Below, piece by piece: positions 17,081 to 24,249 of a DNA stretch of 64,000 nucleotides. Both the position numbers and the translations under genes were made by a program. Position 1 is the stretch's first letter. Every line of letters begins with the position of its first letter. The notes under the pieces are model-generated. The model was not told the origin of the DNA. It saw nothing but the letters and a program-made list of their open reading frames with translations, and ran no database searches. Location: contig NZ_MOBJ01000014.1 of NCBI RefSeq assembly GCF_003732225.1, positions 186,001 through 250,000 on the forward strand, read 5' to 3'. Source of the DNA: Pseudomonas brassicacearum. GTDB taxonomy: Bacteria > Pseudomonadota > Gammaproteobacteria > Pseudomonadales > Pseudomonadaceae.

Positions 17081-17178
17081 GCTTAACGGATCTCCAGAGG
17101 CGTCGAGTATGCTGCAAACCCTGTTCATTGCGAATCGCTCAGGCGCCGAATGGTCGTCGCACAATTCAGAAGTTAGAA

Positions 17179-17196
17179 GGCCGCCTTGCGGCGGCC
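17179..17196 (-). terminator. Possible terminator hairpin after the Yip1-family gene
   Basis: GGCCGCCTTGCGGCGGCC is a compact GC-rich hairpin about 100 bases beyond the stop at 17297. The T run behind it on the minus strand is weak (TTCTAACTTC). Confidence 0.45.
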
Positions 17197-17296
17197 TGTG
17201 TTGACAGATCCTTGTTTGTTTTGTTGGCGGCGTCCTTTGCTCGCTTCAGCGGCTCGAGTTTCAGGCTTCAATTGCCCCTTTTATTAGTTGCCCGTT

Positions 17297-17899
17297 CTAA
17301 TTGGTATAGACCGGGCCGACGCCCAGGCCCCAGACAATGACGGTGAATGCCATGATCGCAACCAGCACCACCAGCCCTACGGCGAGCACTGAACTTGAGA
17401 ATAGAAAACCCTCATCGGACGGAATGTTCATGAAGGTCGGCAGCCCCACATACAGCAGGTACACGGTGTAGCAGATGGCTGCGGTGCCGACGACCATGCC
17501 CAGCCACATATGTGGGTACAGCGCCGCCAGACCGCCGATGAACAGTGGCGTAGCGGTATAGGTGGCAAACGCGACACAGCGCGCCAGGCTCGGGCTGGCG
17601 TCATAGGTGCGAGCCATCCAGTGAATGAACGCCCCCATCACCGCGACCCCGCCGAGCATCGCCAGGTACGACATGATGGTCATCCAGAGCGCGCTTTCCT
17701 GGGTCAGCATGACCGGCGCGCGGCTACCGATGACCCAGCCGACCTTGGTGGTGCCGATAAACGCCGAAATAGCCGGTATTGCCGCCAGGATCAGCGTGTG
17801 GGTGAGGTACATGTGGCTGATGCTTTCCTCTTGGTCGCCACGGATTTCTTTCCATTCTTGATCAGGGTGGGTGAAAAGCCCCACGACGTGATGGATCAT
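17297..17899 (-). CDS. Yip1 domain membrane protein
   Basis: An inner-membrane protein of 200 aa with a short cytoplasmic N terminus (MIHHVVGLFTHPDQEWKEI) and about five hydrophobic helices between residues 33 and 195. The YLTHTLILAAIPAISAFIG opening and the charged pre-helix are characteristic of bacterial Yip1/DUF1282 proteins. No enzymatic motif is present and the function is unknown. It stands alone, transcribed toward sprT; the upstream spacer contains a family-B repeat shared with the ttcA promoter side. The ribosome binding site GAAGGAGTGACTGAC before the ATG is strong. Confidence 0.85.
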   Translation of the reverse strand: MIHHVVGLFTHPDQEWKEIRGDQEESISHMYLTHTLILAAIPAISAFIGTTKVGWVIGSRAPVMLTQESALWMTIMSYLAMLGGVAVMGAFIHWMARTYDASPSLARCVAFATYTATPLFIGGLAALYPHMWLGMVVGTAAICYTVYLLYVGLPTFMNIPSDEGFLFSSSVLAVGLVVLVAIMAFTVIVWGLGVGPVYTN

Positions 17900-18230
17900 A
17901 GTCAGTCACTCCTTCGTGATTGCTATCGCCCCCCAGCGGAGCGCCTACGGGCCAGCGGCCAAGTAAGTAGAGGTCTGAAATGTGTGCGACCTTATGTCGC
18001 AGTATAGAAAGGACTTGCTGTCACAGGTGGGGGGCTTTAGAGCAAATCGCGCTGTAAACCCTGGGGTTAATTGCTGTTGTGTCTTGAGATCAAAAGATCG
18101 CAGCCTTCGGCAGCTCCTACACCGGTTCCGTAGGAGCTGCCGCAGGCTGCGATCTTTTCAGCTCTTCGCCCGGTCAGCGTTTTTGCGTAAAATGTCGGCC
18201 TTTCGTCACACCTCGCGGATTTCAAGCGCC
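17900..18230. other. Intergenic region, Yip1-family gene / ttcA
   Basis: 331 bases between divergent genes. The left half holds the Yip1-gene promoter side and no evident gene. The right half is mostly the family-B inverted repeat at 18092-18158, followed by the short ttcA leader. Confidence 0.6.
18092..18158. repeat. Inverted repeat (family B)
   Basis: Arms AAAAGATCGCAGCC.. and ..GGCTGCGATCTTTT flank GGAGCTGCCG cores. One arm reads CCTTCGG where the other reads CCTGCGG. It ends about 70 bases before the ttcA start. Confidence 0.9.
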
Positions 18231-19055
18231 ATGGGCACTCTTACGGTCAACCAGAACAAACTGCAGAAACGTCTACGCCGGCTGGCCGGTGAGGCCGTCG
18301 CCGATTACAACATGATCGAAGAGGGTGACAAGGTCATGGTCTGCCTGTCCGGCGGCAAGGACAGCTACACCATGCTCGACGTACTGATGCACCTGCAGAA
18401 GGTGGCGCCGATCAAGTTCGAGATCGTCGCGGTGAACATGGACCAGAAGCAGCCGGGTTTCCCTGAGCATGTGCTGCCGGCCTACCTGAAAGAGCTGGGC
18501 GTGGAATACCACATCGTCGAAAAAGACACCTACTCGGTGGTCAAGGAGCTGGTGCCGGAAGGCAAGACCACCTGCTCTCTGTGCTCACGCCTGCGGCGCG
18601 GTACGCTTTACACGTTCGCCGACGAAATCGGCGCGACCAAAATGGCCCTGGGTCATCACCGCGACGACATCGTCGAAACGTTCTTCCTCAACATGTTCTA
18701 CAACGGCTCGCTCAAGGCCATGCCGCCGAAGTTGCGCGCCGACGATGGCCGTAACGTAGTGATCCGCCCGCTGGCCTACTGCAACGAGAAAGACATTCAG
18801 GCCTACTCGGACTTCAAGCAATTCCCGATCATCCCGTGCAACCTCTGCGGTTCTCAGGAAAACCTGCAACGTCAGGTGGTCAAGGAAATGCTTCAGGAAT
18901 GGGAGCGCAAGACGCCGGGCCGTACCGAAAGCATTTTCCGTGGTTTGCAGAACGTCATTCCGTCGCAGCTGGCGGACCGTAACCTGTTCGACTTCACCAA
19001 CCTGCGTATCGACGAAACCGCTGCGTCGCGCTTCGTCAACGTCGTCAACCTCTGA
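18231..19055 (+). CDS. ttcA: tRNA 2-thiocytidine(32) synthetase TtcA
   Basis: This enzyme thiolates cytidine 32 of certain tRNAs, using ATP and an iron-sulfur cluster (274 aa). The PP-loop SGGKDS is at residues 40-45. The two conserved CxxC pairs are Cys115/Cys118 (TCSLCSR) and Cys203/Cys206 (PCNLCGS). GHHRDDIVETFFLNM is the third hallmark. ATG 18231 (MGTLTVNQNKLQ) is preferred because longer in-frame starts run through the repeat at 18092-18158. A REP pair follows the stop. Confidence 0.96.
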   Translation: MGTLTVNQNKLQKRLRRLAGEAVADYNMIEEGDKVMVCLSGGKDSYTMLDVLMHLQKVAPIKFEIVAVNMDQKQPGFPEHVLPAYLKELGVEYHIVEKDTYSVVKELVPEGKTTCSLCSRLRRGTLYTFADEIGATKMALGHHRDDIVETFFLNMFYNGSLKAMPPKLRADDGRNVVIRPLAYCNEKDIQAYSDFKQFPIIPCNLCGSQENLQRQVVKEMLQEWERKTPGRTESIFRGLQNVIPSQLADRNLFDFTNLRIDETAASRFVNVVNL

Positions 19056-19060
19056 ATAAA

Positions 19061-19166
19061 ATGTGGGAGCGAGCTTGCTCCGGGCGGCGATCCGACGATG
19101 GCGGTATGTCAGCCGGTATTGTTGTCGACTGACAGGACGCAATCGCGAGCAAGCTCGCTCCCACAG
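19061..19166. repeat. REP pair (family A, spacer type 2)
   Basis: Left arm TGTGGGAGCGAGCTTGCTCC runs into CGGGCGGCGATCCGACGATG, a spacer start shared with the copy at 33541-33647. The right arm is the standard inverted core. Confidence 0.92.
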
Positions 19167-19210
19167 GTTCTTATGGCAGGCCGTTTTTATTTTATTGCTC
19201 AGGAGAGGGC

Positions 19211-19882
19211 ATGCGCGATTACAAGTGGCTGCACGAATACTGTCTGAACCGTTTTGGTTCTGCAGCCGAACTGGAAGCCCATCTGCCCGTGCCCAAGACC
19301 CCGGCACAACTGCGCAAGATCAGTGACGATCGCTACCTGTCGACCCTGGCGTTGCGGGTGTTTCGCGCAGGCCTCAAGCACAGCCTGGTGGACGCCAAAT
19401 GGCCGGCGTTCGAAGAAGTGTTCTTCAGGTTCGATCCGGAAAAGGTCGTGCTGATGGGCGCCGAGCACCTTGAGCGACTGATGCAGGACACACGGATCAT
19501 CCGCCACCTGGGCAAGCTCAAGAGCGTGCCGCGCAATGCGCAGTTCGTGCTGGACGTGGCGAAAGAGAAGGGCAGCTTCGGCGAATTGATCGCCGAGTGG
19601 CCGGTGACCGACATCGTTGGCCTATGGAAGTACCTCGCCAAACACGGGCATCAGTTGGGCGGGTTGTCGGCACCGCGGTTTCTGCGGATGATCGGCAAGG
19701 ACACGTTCGTGCCGAGTTATGACGTAGTCGCGGCGCTGAATGCGCAAGAGATCATCGACAAGGTACCGACCAGTTTGCGCGATCTGGCGACGGTGCAGAA
19801 CGCCTTCAACCAGTGGCACGCCGAGAGCGGCCGGCCGATGTGTCAGATTTCGATGATGCTGGCTTACACAGTGAATCATTGA
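19211..19882 (+). CDS. DNA-3-methyladenine glycosylase I-like protein (Tag family, divergent)
   Basis: A protein of 223 aa with the helical Tag fold, expected to excise or bind alkylated bases. The block FRAGLKHSLVDAKWPAFEEV followed by FFRFDPEKV matches the Tag AGLSW..KR..F..FDP region. DTRIIRHLGKLKSVPRNAQ matches the following helix, which in Tag proteins reads IIRN..KI.A...NA. It lacks the N-terminal RC.W cysteine that clamps zinc in E. coli Tag, and the AGLSW tryptophan is His, so activity may differ. The ATG at 19211 follows CAGGAGAGGGC, a strong ribosome binding site. Confidence 0.75.
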   Translation: MRDYKWLHEYCLNRFGSAAELEAHLPVPKTPAQLRKISDDRYLSTLALRVFRAGLKHSLVDAKWPAFEEVFFRFDPEKVVLMGAEHLERLMQDTRIIRHLGKLKSVPRNAQFVLDVAKEKGSFGELIAEWPVTDIVGLWKYLAKHGHQLGGLSAPRFLRMIGKDTFVPSYDVVAALNAQEIIDKVPTSLRDLATVQNAFNQWHAESGRPMCQISMMLAYTVNH

Positions 19883-19898
19883 GACCGTGTCGCCTCCA

Positions 19899-19987
19899 TC
19901 GCGAGCAATCGAGCGTCGACCGGCTGCTCCCACATTGGATCTGCGTCGTTCACAAATCCCCTGTGGGAGCGAGCCTGCTCGCGATGG
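19899..19987. repeat. REP pair (family A, spacer type 1, one arm altered)
   Basis: The right arm (19962-19987) is a normal REP core with the GCGAGCCTGCTCGC variant. In the left arm the core GCGAGCAAGCTCGCTC is replaced by GCGAGCA-ATCGAGCGTCGACCGG-CTGCTC, which carries an internal GTCGAC palindrome. The spacer is the reverse complement of that at 12371 and 16481. Confidence 0.85.
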
Positions 19988-19994
19988 CGTCATA

Positions 19995-20420
19995 TCAGGC
20001 GACAGAGATCTCGCCTTCGCCGGCCAGCTTGCGATTGAGCTGAAACCGCCAGCGCACATACAGCAGCGCCGAACAGAACACCGCCAGGCTCGCGACCATC
20101 TCCAGCAGACCAAACACCTGTCGATTCGGGTCGAACGCGGCAATCGCGCCCTTGATGAAATACAGGTTCACCACAAAGCACATCCATGAATGCCCGCGCG
20201 CGCTGCCGCTGATCATGCCCGGTGCCAGCAACAACAACGGCACCAGTTCAATCAGCAGGATCACCCACGGCCGTGCACCATGCAGGTCGGCGATCACCAG
20301 GTAGTAGGCGCAGAGCAAACCCAGCAGGCCGAAAAAGCACAGCAGGCTGATGACGCGCATCGCCCGAACTCGTGGTTCGAGCCATTCGATGGAGGGCAGA
20401 ACCTTCGGCTTCCTGGCCAC
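19995..20420 (-). CDS. DUF2069 membrane protein
   Basis: A small inner-membrane protein of 141 aa with four predicted hydrophobic helices (about residues 22-44, 50-70, 80-95 and 103-122) and a basic N terminus. The WVILLIELVPLLLLAPGMI helix and the FVVNLYFIKGAI segment match DUF2069. The function is unknown. It begins two bases after the wrbA stop on the same strand and is the last gene of an arsC-like/wrbA/DUF2069 operon; this gene order is recurrent in pseudomonads as far as I know. Confidence 0.85.
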   Translation of the reverse strand: MARKPKVLPSIEWLEPRVRAMRVISLLCFFGLLGLLCAYYLVIADLHGARPWVILLIELVPLLLLAPGMISGSARGHSWMCFVVNLYFIKGAIAAFDPNRQVFGLLEMVASLAVFCSALLYVRWRFQLNRKLAGEGEISVA

Positions 20421-20421
20421 G

Positions 20422-21018
20422 TTAGCGCTCCAGTTTCAGGGCGGTTTTCGCCAGACGCAGGCCCAAGGCCCGGCACAGCGCGACTTCGTGCTCGTTCAAG
20501 CCGCTTTTGCCGTCAGCGCCGGCATGATGGCTGGCGCCGTAAGGCGTACCGCCGCCGCGGGTTTCCAGCAGTGCCGATTCGCTGTAGGGCAGGCCGGTGA
20601 TCAGCATGCCGTGGTGCAGCAATGGCAGCATCATCGACAGCAAGGTGGTTTCCTGGCCGCCGTGCAGGCTGGCCGTCGAAGTAAAGACCCCGGCCGGTTT
20701 GCCCACCAGTGCGCCGGTCAGCCACAGGTTGCTGGTGCCATCAAGGAAGTACTTCAGCGGTGCCGCCATGTTGCCGAAACGGGTCGGGCTGCCGAGGGCC
20801 AGGCCCGCGCAGTTTTTCAGGTCGTCGAGGCTGGCGTACAGCGCGCCTTCGTCGGGAATGTCTGGCGACACCGCCTCGCATTCGCTGGAGATCGCCGGCA
20901 CCGTGCGCAGGCGTGCTTCCATTCCGGCCTGCTCAACGCCGCGGGCAATCTGCCGGGCCATTTCATTGGTCGAGCCACTGCGGCTGTAATACAGAACCAG
21001 AATGTACGGCGCAGTCAC
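20422..21018 (-). CDS. wrbA: NAD(P)H:quinone oxidoreductase WrbA
   Basis: A tetrameric FMN flavoprotein of 198 aa that reduces quinones by two electrons and protects against redox cycling. The flavodoxin-like fold starts LVLYYSRSGSTNEMARQIA, the FMN phosphate loop. GSPTRFGNMAAPLKYFLDGT is the WrbA family signature, and the HHGMLITGLPYSE block near residue 135 is also characteristic. It overlaps the arsC-like stop by four bases and lies two bases before the DUF2069 gene, an operon with tight coupling. Confidence 0.94.
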   Translation of the reverse strand: MTAPYILVLYYSRSGSTNEMARQIARGVEQAGMEARLRTVPAISSECEAVSPDIPDEGALYASLDDLKNCAGLALGSPTRFGNMAAPLKYFLDGTSNLWLTGALVGKPAGVFTSTASLHGGQETTLLSMMLPLLHHGMLITGLPYSESALLETRGGGTPYGASHHAGADGKSGLNEHEVALCRALGLRLAKTALKLER

Positions 21019-21368
21019 GGCAGAATCTCCAGCACATTTTCTGGCGGACGGCCGATGATGGCTTTGTCACCGACTTCAAGAATCGGTCGCTCCATGAGCT
21101 TCGGATGCTCGGCGATGGCGGCGATCAATTGCGCCTCGCTCAAGCTGCTGTCAGCCAGGTTCAGGGTTTTATATTCATCTTCGCCGGTGCGCAGCAGTTG
21201 CCGGGCGCTGATCCCGAGTTTACCCAGCAGGCCTTGCAGTTGCGCGGCGTTCAGCGGGGTTTCCAGGTAGCGGACCACGGTTGGCGCCAGGCCACGGGCT
21301 TCCAGCAGTTCCAGCGCACCGCGGGATTTCGAGCAGCGCGGGTTGTGATAAAGCGTCAGATCGGTCAT
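21015..21368 (-). CDS. arsC: ArsC-family thioredoxin-fold reductase
   Basis: A protein of 117 aa related to glutaredoxin-coupled arsenate reductases. The HNPRCSKSRG active-site loop carries Cys12 near the N terminus. LTLYHNPRCSKS and the C-terminal MERPILEVGDKAIIGRPPE block match the ArsC/YfgD branch. No other ars gene is nearby, and the members next to wrbA are more like YfgD, so arsenate need not be the physiological substrate. It is the first gene of the operon with wrbA, divergent from the thioredoxin-like lipoprotein gene. Confidence 0.88.
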   Translation of the reverse strand: MTDLTLYHNPRCSKSRGALELLEARGLAPTVVRYLETPLNAAQLQGLLGKLGISARQLLRTGEDEYKTLNLADSSLSEAQLIAAIAEHPKLMERPILEVGDKAIIGRPPENVLEILP

Positions 21369-21485
21369 GTGCGGTTCGCATCTTGCGTAAGGTGGCGGCT
21401 ATTCTACCTGTGCGGCGAGCAGTCCTGAACCTTGGAAGGCGATGGGTTGCAGCAGAACCTATTTTTTGTGTAAGGATCATTACCC

Positions 21486-21953
21486 ATGACAAGGCGACTG
21501 ACAGCAGCATTGGCCCTCTTCGCAACCTTGCTGCTTGGCGGCTGTGGCTATGACTACGGCACTGATCAACTGGGACAGAAAGTGGCGTCCGGGCGCCTCG
21601 ACGGCCAATGGTTTGTGCTCAATTATTGGGCCGAGTGGTGTGGCCCGTGCCGTACCGAGATTCCACAATTGAACGCTTTGTCTGAACAGCTCAAAGGTCA
21701 GAAGATTGGCGTGTTTGGAGTCAACTTCGACAATGTGCAGGGCGAAGACCTCAAGAGTGCCAGTGAAAAACTCGGGATCACGTTCACGGTGCTGGCCCAG
21801 GATCCGGCCGACCGCTTCGACTTGCCGCACAGCGAGGCGTTGCCGGTGACCTATATCATCGATGACAAAGGCAAGGTGCGTGAGCAATTGATGGGAGAGC
21901 AGACGGCGGTGGGGGTGATGGCGAAGCTTAAGGCGTTGCAGACGATGAATTGA
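21486..21953 (+). CDS. TlpA-like thioredoxin-fold lipoprotein
   Basis: A 155-aa periplasmic thiol protein. The lipoprotein signal LLLGGC puts the acylated cysteine at residue 20. The redox site is WAEWCGPC (about residues 48-55). The cis-proline loop is EALPVTYIID. It is a reductase or disulfide carrier of the TlpA/ResA type anchored to a membrane; its partner is unknown. It is divergent from the arsC-like gene across 117 bases. No cytochrome-maturation genes are adjacent, so a general role is more likely. Confidence 0.9.
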   Translation: MTRRLTAALALFATLLLGGCGYDYGTDQLGQKVASGRLDGQWFVLNYWAEWCGPCRTEIPQLNALSEQLKGQKIGVFGVNFDNVQGEDLKSASEKLGITFTVLAQDPADRFDLPHSEALPVTYIIDDKGKVREQLMGEQTAVGVMAKLKALQTMN

Positions 21954-22021
21954 CGGCGGGCCGAGCGCCCACCTGTGGCGAGGGGGGGCAAGCCCCAATG
22001 CCAGTCAGTCAAGGGCAATCC

Positions 22022-22112
22022 ATGTGGGAGCGAGCCTGCTCGCGATAGCGGTGGGTCAGTCAACATTAATGTTGAATGTAATGCCGTCATCGCGAGCAGG
22101 CTCGCTCCCACA
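22022..22112. repeat. REP pair (family A, CCTG variant)
   Basis: Inverted cores GTGGGAGCGAGCCTGCTCGC / GCGAGCAGGCTCGCTCCCAC flank about 40 bases that include GTCAGTCAACATTAATGTTG. A related GTCCAGTCAACA.. spacer occurs in the copy at 33541-33647. Confidence 0.92.
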
Positions 22113-22135
22113 GGGACGGTGTTCGCCGAGGGGGT

Positions 22136-22540
22136 TTAACCCTCTTCAAGCCACCAGCGCAGCGGCTTGCCTTCGGCGGGCCAGAAGCGCATTTGCTCGA
22201 TGGGCGAGATGTCCCAGCGCTGCACGGTTTCCAGTGCTTGCAGGAAGCGTTTTTCCTGTTCCATCAAGGCCGGGGCGCACATTTTGCGGGTGCTGCCGAC
22301 TTTGCCGAAACTCAGCTTGTCGCCGTCCAGCGTGTAGGGCGCGAACCAGTGGTTGCAGCCGCCATTGCCATAAGCCCGACCGTCTTCACCGAGGGTGATG
22401 GTCAGGTGGCTGTAGTCGATCAGCGGGCGTTCGCCGATCCACTCCAGCACATAGCTGCGATCCTGCTGCAGTTGCACCGGCTCAGCGGCGCAACCCAGCA
22501 GGCTGGCACCCGCCATCGCGGCCAGAACGAGGTGTTTCAT
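22136..22540 (-). CDS. META-domain lipoprotein (HslJ-like)
   Basis: A protein of 134 aa with the lipobox SLLGC (Cys17), so it is probably an outer-membrane or periplasmic lipoprotein. The mature part is a META/DUF306 domain: YVLEWIGERPLIDYSHLTI, then GRAYGNGGCNHWFAPYTLDG, the family's G.GGCN core, then STRKMCAP and MEQEKRFLQAL. HslJ-type META proteins are linked to novobiocin resistance and envelope stress in E. coli; the role here is unknown. ATG 22540 overlaps the upstream stop in TAATG, so translation is coupled to the zinc-ribbon gene. Confidence 0.85.
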   Translation of the reverse strand: MKHLVLAAMAGASLLGCAAEPVQLQQDRSYVLEWIGERPLIDYSHLTITLGEDGRAYGNGGCNHWFAPYTLDGDKLSFGKVGSTRKMCAPALMEQEKRFLQALETVQRWDISPIEQMRFWPAEGKPLRWWLEEG

Positions 22541-22974
22541 TACACGGGCTCCTGGCATTTCGGGCACAGGTGCTTCTCGCTGGCGGTGGTCCAGCCCAGT
22601 TCGGCAATCCGTGCAGTGGCGGCCGGTTTTTCGGCCTTGTTGCCCAGCTTGGCGTCGACCGCGAACTCGAACTTCAACTCTTTGGCGCAGCTGTCGCAGT
22701 TCACTTGCCAGTTGTGGATCGCCAGTTCACCAAACACCGGACCACTGGCCACGGCAACCCACTGGCCCATGGGCTTGAGCAGGTGGCGAACGTTCTCAAC
22801 GGTCAGACGCATGGACAAGTCCTTGCTGCCTTTGAGGGTGACCAACAGCACGTCATCGGCGCGGATCGAGCCGCCGTTGCCGGTGACTTGATAACGCCCC
22901 GGCGTCAGCGCGCGGCATTCGGTCAGCGTGTGTTGCGGGTTCATCAGGCTGTAGCGGAAATCGTGTTCGACCAT
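22540..22974 (-). CDS. Hypothetical protein with a zinc ribbon
   Basis: I do not recognise this 144-aa protein. It has a central PilZ-like or beta-rich stretch (SKDLSMRLTVENVRHLLKP, QWVAVASGPVFGELAIHNWQ) and four cysteines as two CxxC pairs: CDSC near residue 92 and CPKC near residue 139, consistent with one zinc ribbon split by a long loop. There is no signal peptide, so it is cytoplasmic. It shares a one-base stop/start overlap with the META lipoprotein gene and stands alone otherwise. The gene has normal codon use and a GGAGGACCC ribosome binding site before ATG 22974. Confidence 0.75.
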   Translation of the reverse strand: MVEHDFRYSLMNPQHTLTECRALTPGRYQVTGNGGSIRADDVLLVTLKGSKDLSMRLTVENVRHLLKPMGQWVAVASGPVFGELAIHNWQVNCDSCAKELKFEFAVDAKLGNKAEKPAATARIAELGWTTASEKHLCPKCQEPV

Positions 22975-23055
22975 GGGTCCTCCAAATATGCGCGATATGC
23001 TAGCACGCGAAAGAATCAGGCATGGCCCATGGATGCGACCTTCGATCAGGCCAAA

Positions 23056-24045
23056 TCAGCCTTCGACCCGATTCCGTGGTGTTCCAGCGGCCCAATCGGT
23101 GATGTTTTGCAGGGTGGTCGTGGCGATTGCGGCCAATGCTTCGCGGGTCAGGAAGGCCTGGTGCGCGGTGACGATGACGTTGGGGAAGGTCAGCAGGCGC
23201 GCCAACACATCGTCCTGCAATGGCAGGTCGGAGCGGTCCTCGAAGAACAACTGTGCTTCTTCTTCATAGACATCCAGCCCCAGATAGCCCAATTGACCGC
23301 TTTTCAGTGCTTCGATCAGCGCTGGTGTGTCCACGAGCCCGCCACGCCCGGTGTTGATCAGCATGGCACCGGGTTGCAGGTGTGCCAGTGACTGGCTGTT
23401 GATCAGGTGTTTGCTTTCGGCGGTCAGCGGGCAATGCAGGCTGATGATCTGCGCTTCGGCCAACAGCTCCGGTAACGCCAGGTAACGGGCGCCGAGGGCC
23501 TGGGCCTCAGGATTGGGGAAGGGGTCATAGGCCAGCAGCTTGCAGCCAAACCCGGCCATGATTTTCGCGAAGACGGCACCGATTTGTCCGGTACCGACCA
23601 CGCCGACGGTCTTGCCGCACAGGTCGAAACCGGTCAGCCCGTGCAGGCTGAAATCACCTTCGCGGGTGCGGTTATAGGCGCGGTGCAGACGGCGGTTCAG
23701 CGCCAGGATCAAGGCCACCGCGTGTTCGGCCACGGCGTGGGGCGAGTAGGCCGGCACGCGCACGATGCTCAAACCAAGGCGTTTCGCTGCGGGCAGGTCA
23801 ACGTGGTTGTAACCGGCCGAGCGCAGGGCGATCAGTCGCGTGCCGCCGGCGGCCAGTTGTTCAAGCACTGGCGCGCCGAGGTCGTCATTGATAAAGGCAC
23901 AGACCACTTCATGCTGCTCGGCCAACGCCGCGGTGTCCAGGCTCAGGCGCGCGGATTGAAAGTGCAACTCGATACCGGCGGGCAGCCTGGCAGCGAGAAA
24001 GCTGTCACGGTCGTAAGTCTGGCTGCTGAAGAGAATCGTGCGCAT
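23056..24045 (-). CDS. ldhA: Fermentative D-lactate dehydrogenase LdhA
   Basis: An NAD-dependent D-2-hydroxyacid dehydrogenase of 329 aa reducing pyruvate to D-lactate. The nucleotide-binding motif is GVVGTGQIG (about residue 148). Catalytic residues follow the family pattern: Arg in NTGRGGLVD, Glu in YEEEAQLFFED and His in NVIVTAHQAFLT. The YEEE..LFFED segment distinguishes LdhA from other family members. It sits directly downstream of gacS on the same strand, the order also known in P. aeruginosa, with a 200-base spacer that carries a family-C inverted repeat. Confidence 0.94.
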   Translation of the reverse strand: MRTILFSSQTYDRDSFLAARLPAGIELHFQSARLSLDTAALAEQHEVVCAFINDDLGAPVLEQLAAGGTRLIALRSAGYNHVDLPAAKRLGLSIVRVPAYSPHAVAEHAVALILALNRRLHRAYNRTREGDFSLHGLTGFDLCGKTVGVVGTGQIGAVFAKIMAGFGCKLLAYDPFPNPEAQALGARYLALPELLAEAQIISLHCPLTAESKHLINSQSLAHLQPGAMLINTGRGGLVDTPALIEALKSGQLGYLGLDVYEEEAQLFFEDRSDLPLQDDVLARLLTFPNVIVTAHQAFLTREALAAIATTTLQNITDWAAGTPRNRVEG

Positions 24046-24082
24046 CGTGTCCTCCTGGAAATCTCCCCCCGTCCCCGTCCCC

Positions 24083-24213
24083 GTAGCAGCTGGCGAAGCC
24101 TGCGTTCGGCGGCGCAGCCGTCGTGAAATCAGCTACTTCGGTCTTTCAGGTAAACCGCGTATGCCGGGTTTACGACGGCTGCGCCGCCGAACGCAGCCTT
24201 CGCCAGCTGCTAC
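24083..24213. repeat. Large inverted repeat (family C)
   Basis: Two 42-base arms (24083-24124, 24172-24213), starting GTAGCAGCTGGCGAAG and matching at 41 of 42 positions, flank a 47-base loop. This is the only copy of this family in the window. It separates gacS from ldhA. Confidence 0.92.
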
Positions 24214-24249
24214 ATTAGCCTTTGTGGCGCCCGGTGATATTGATCTGGG

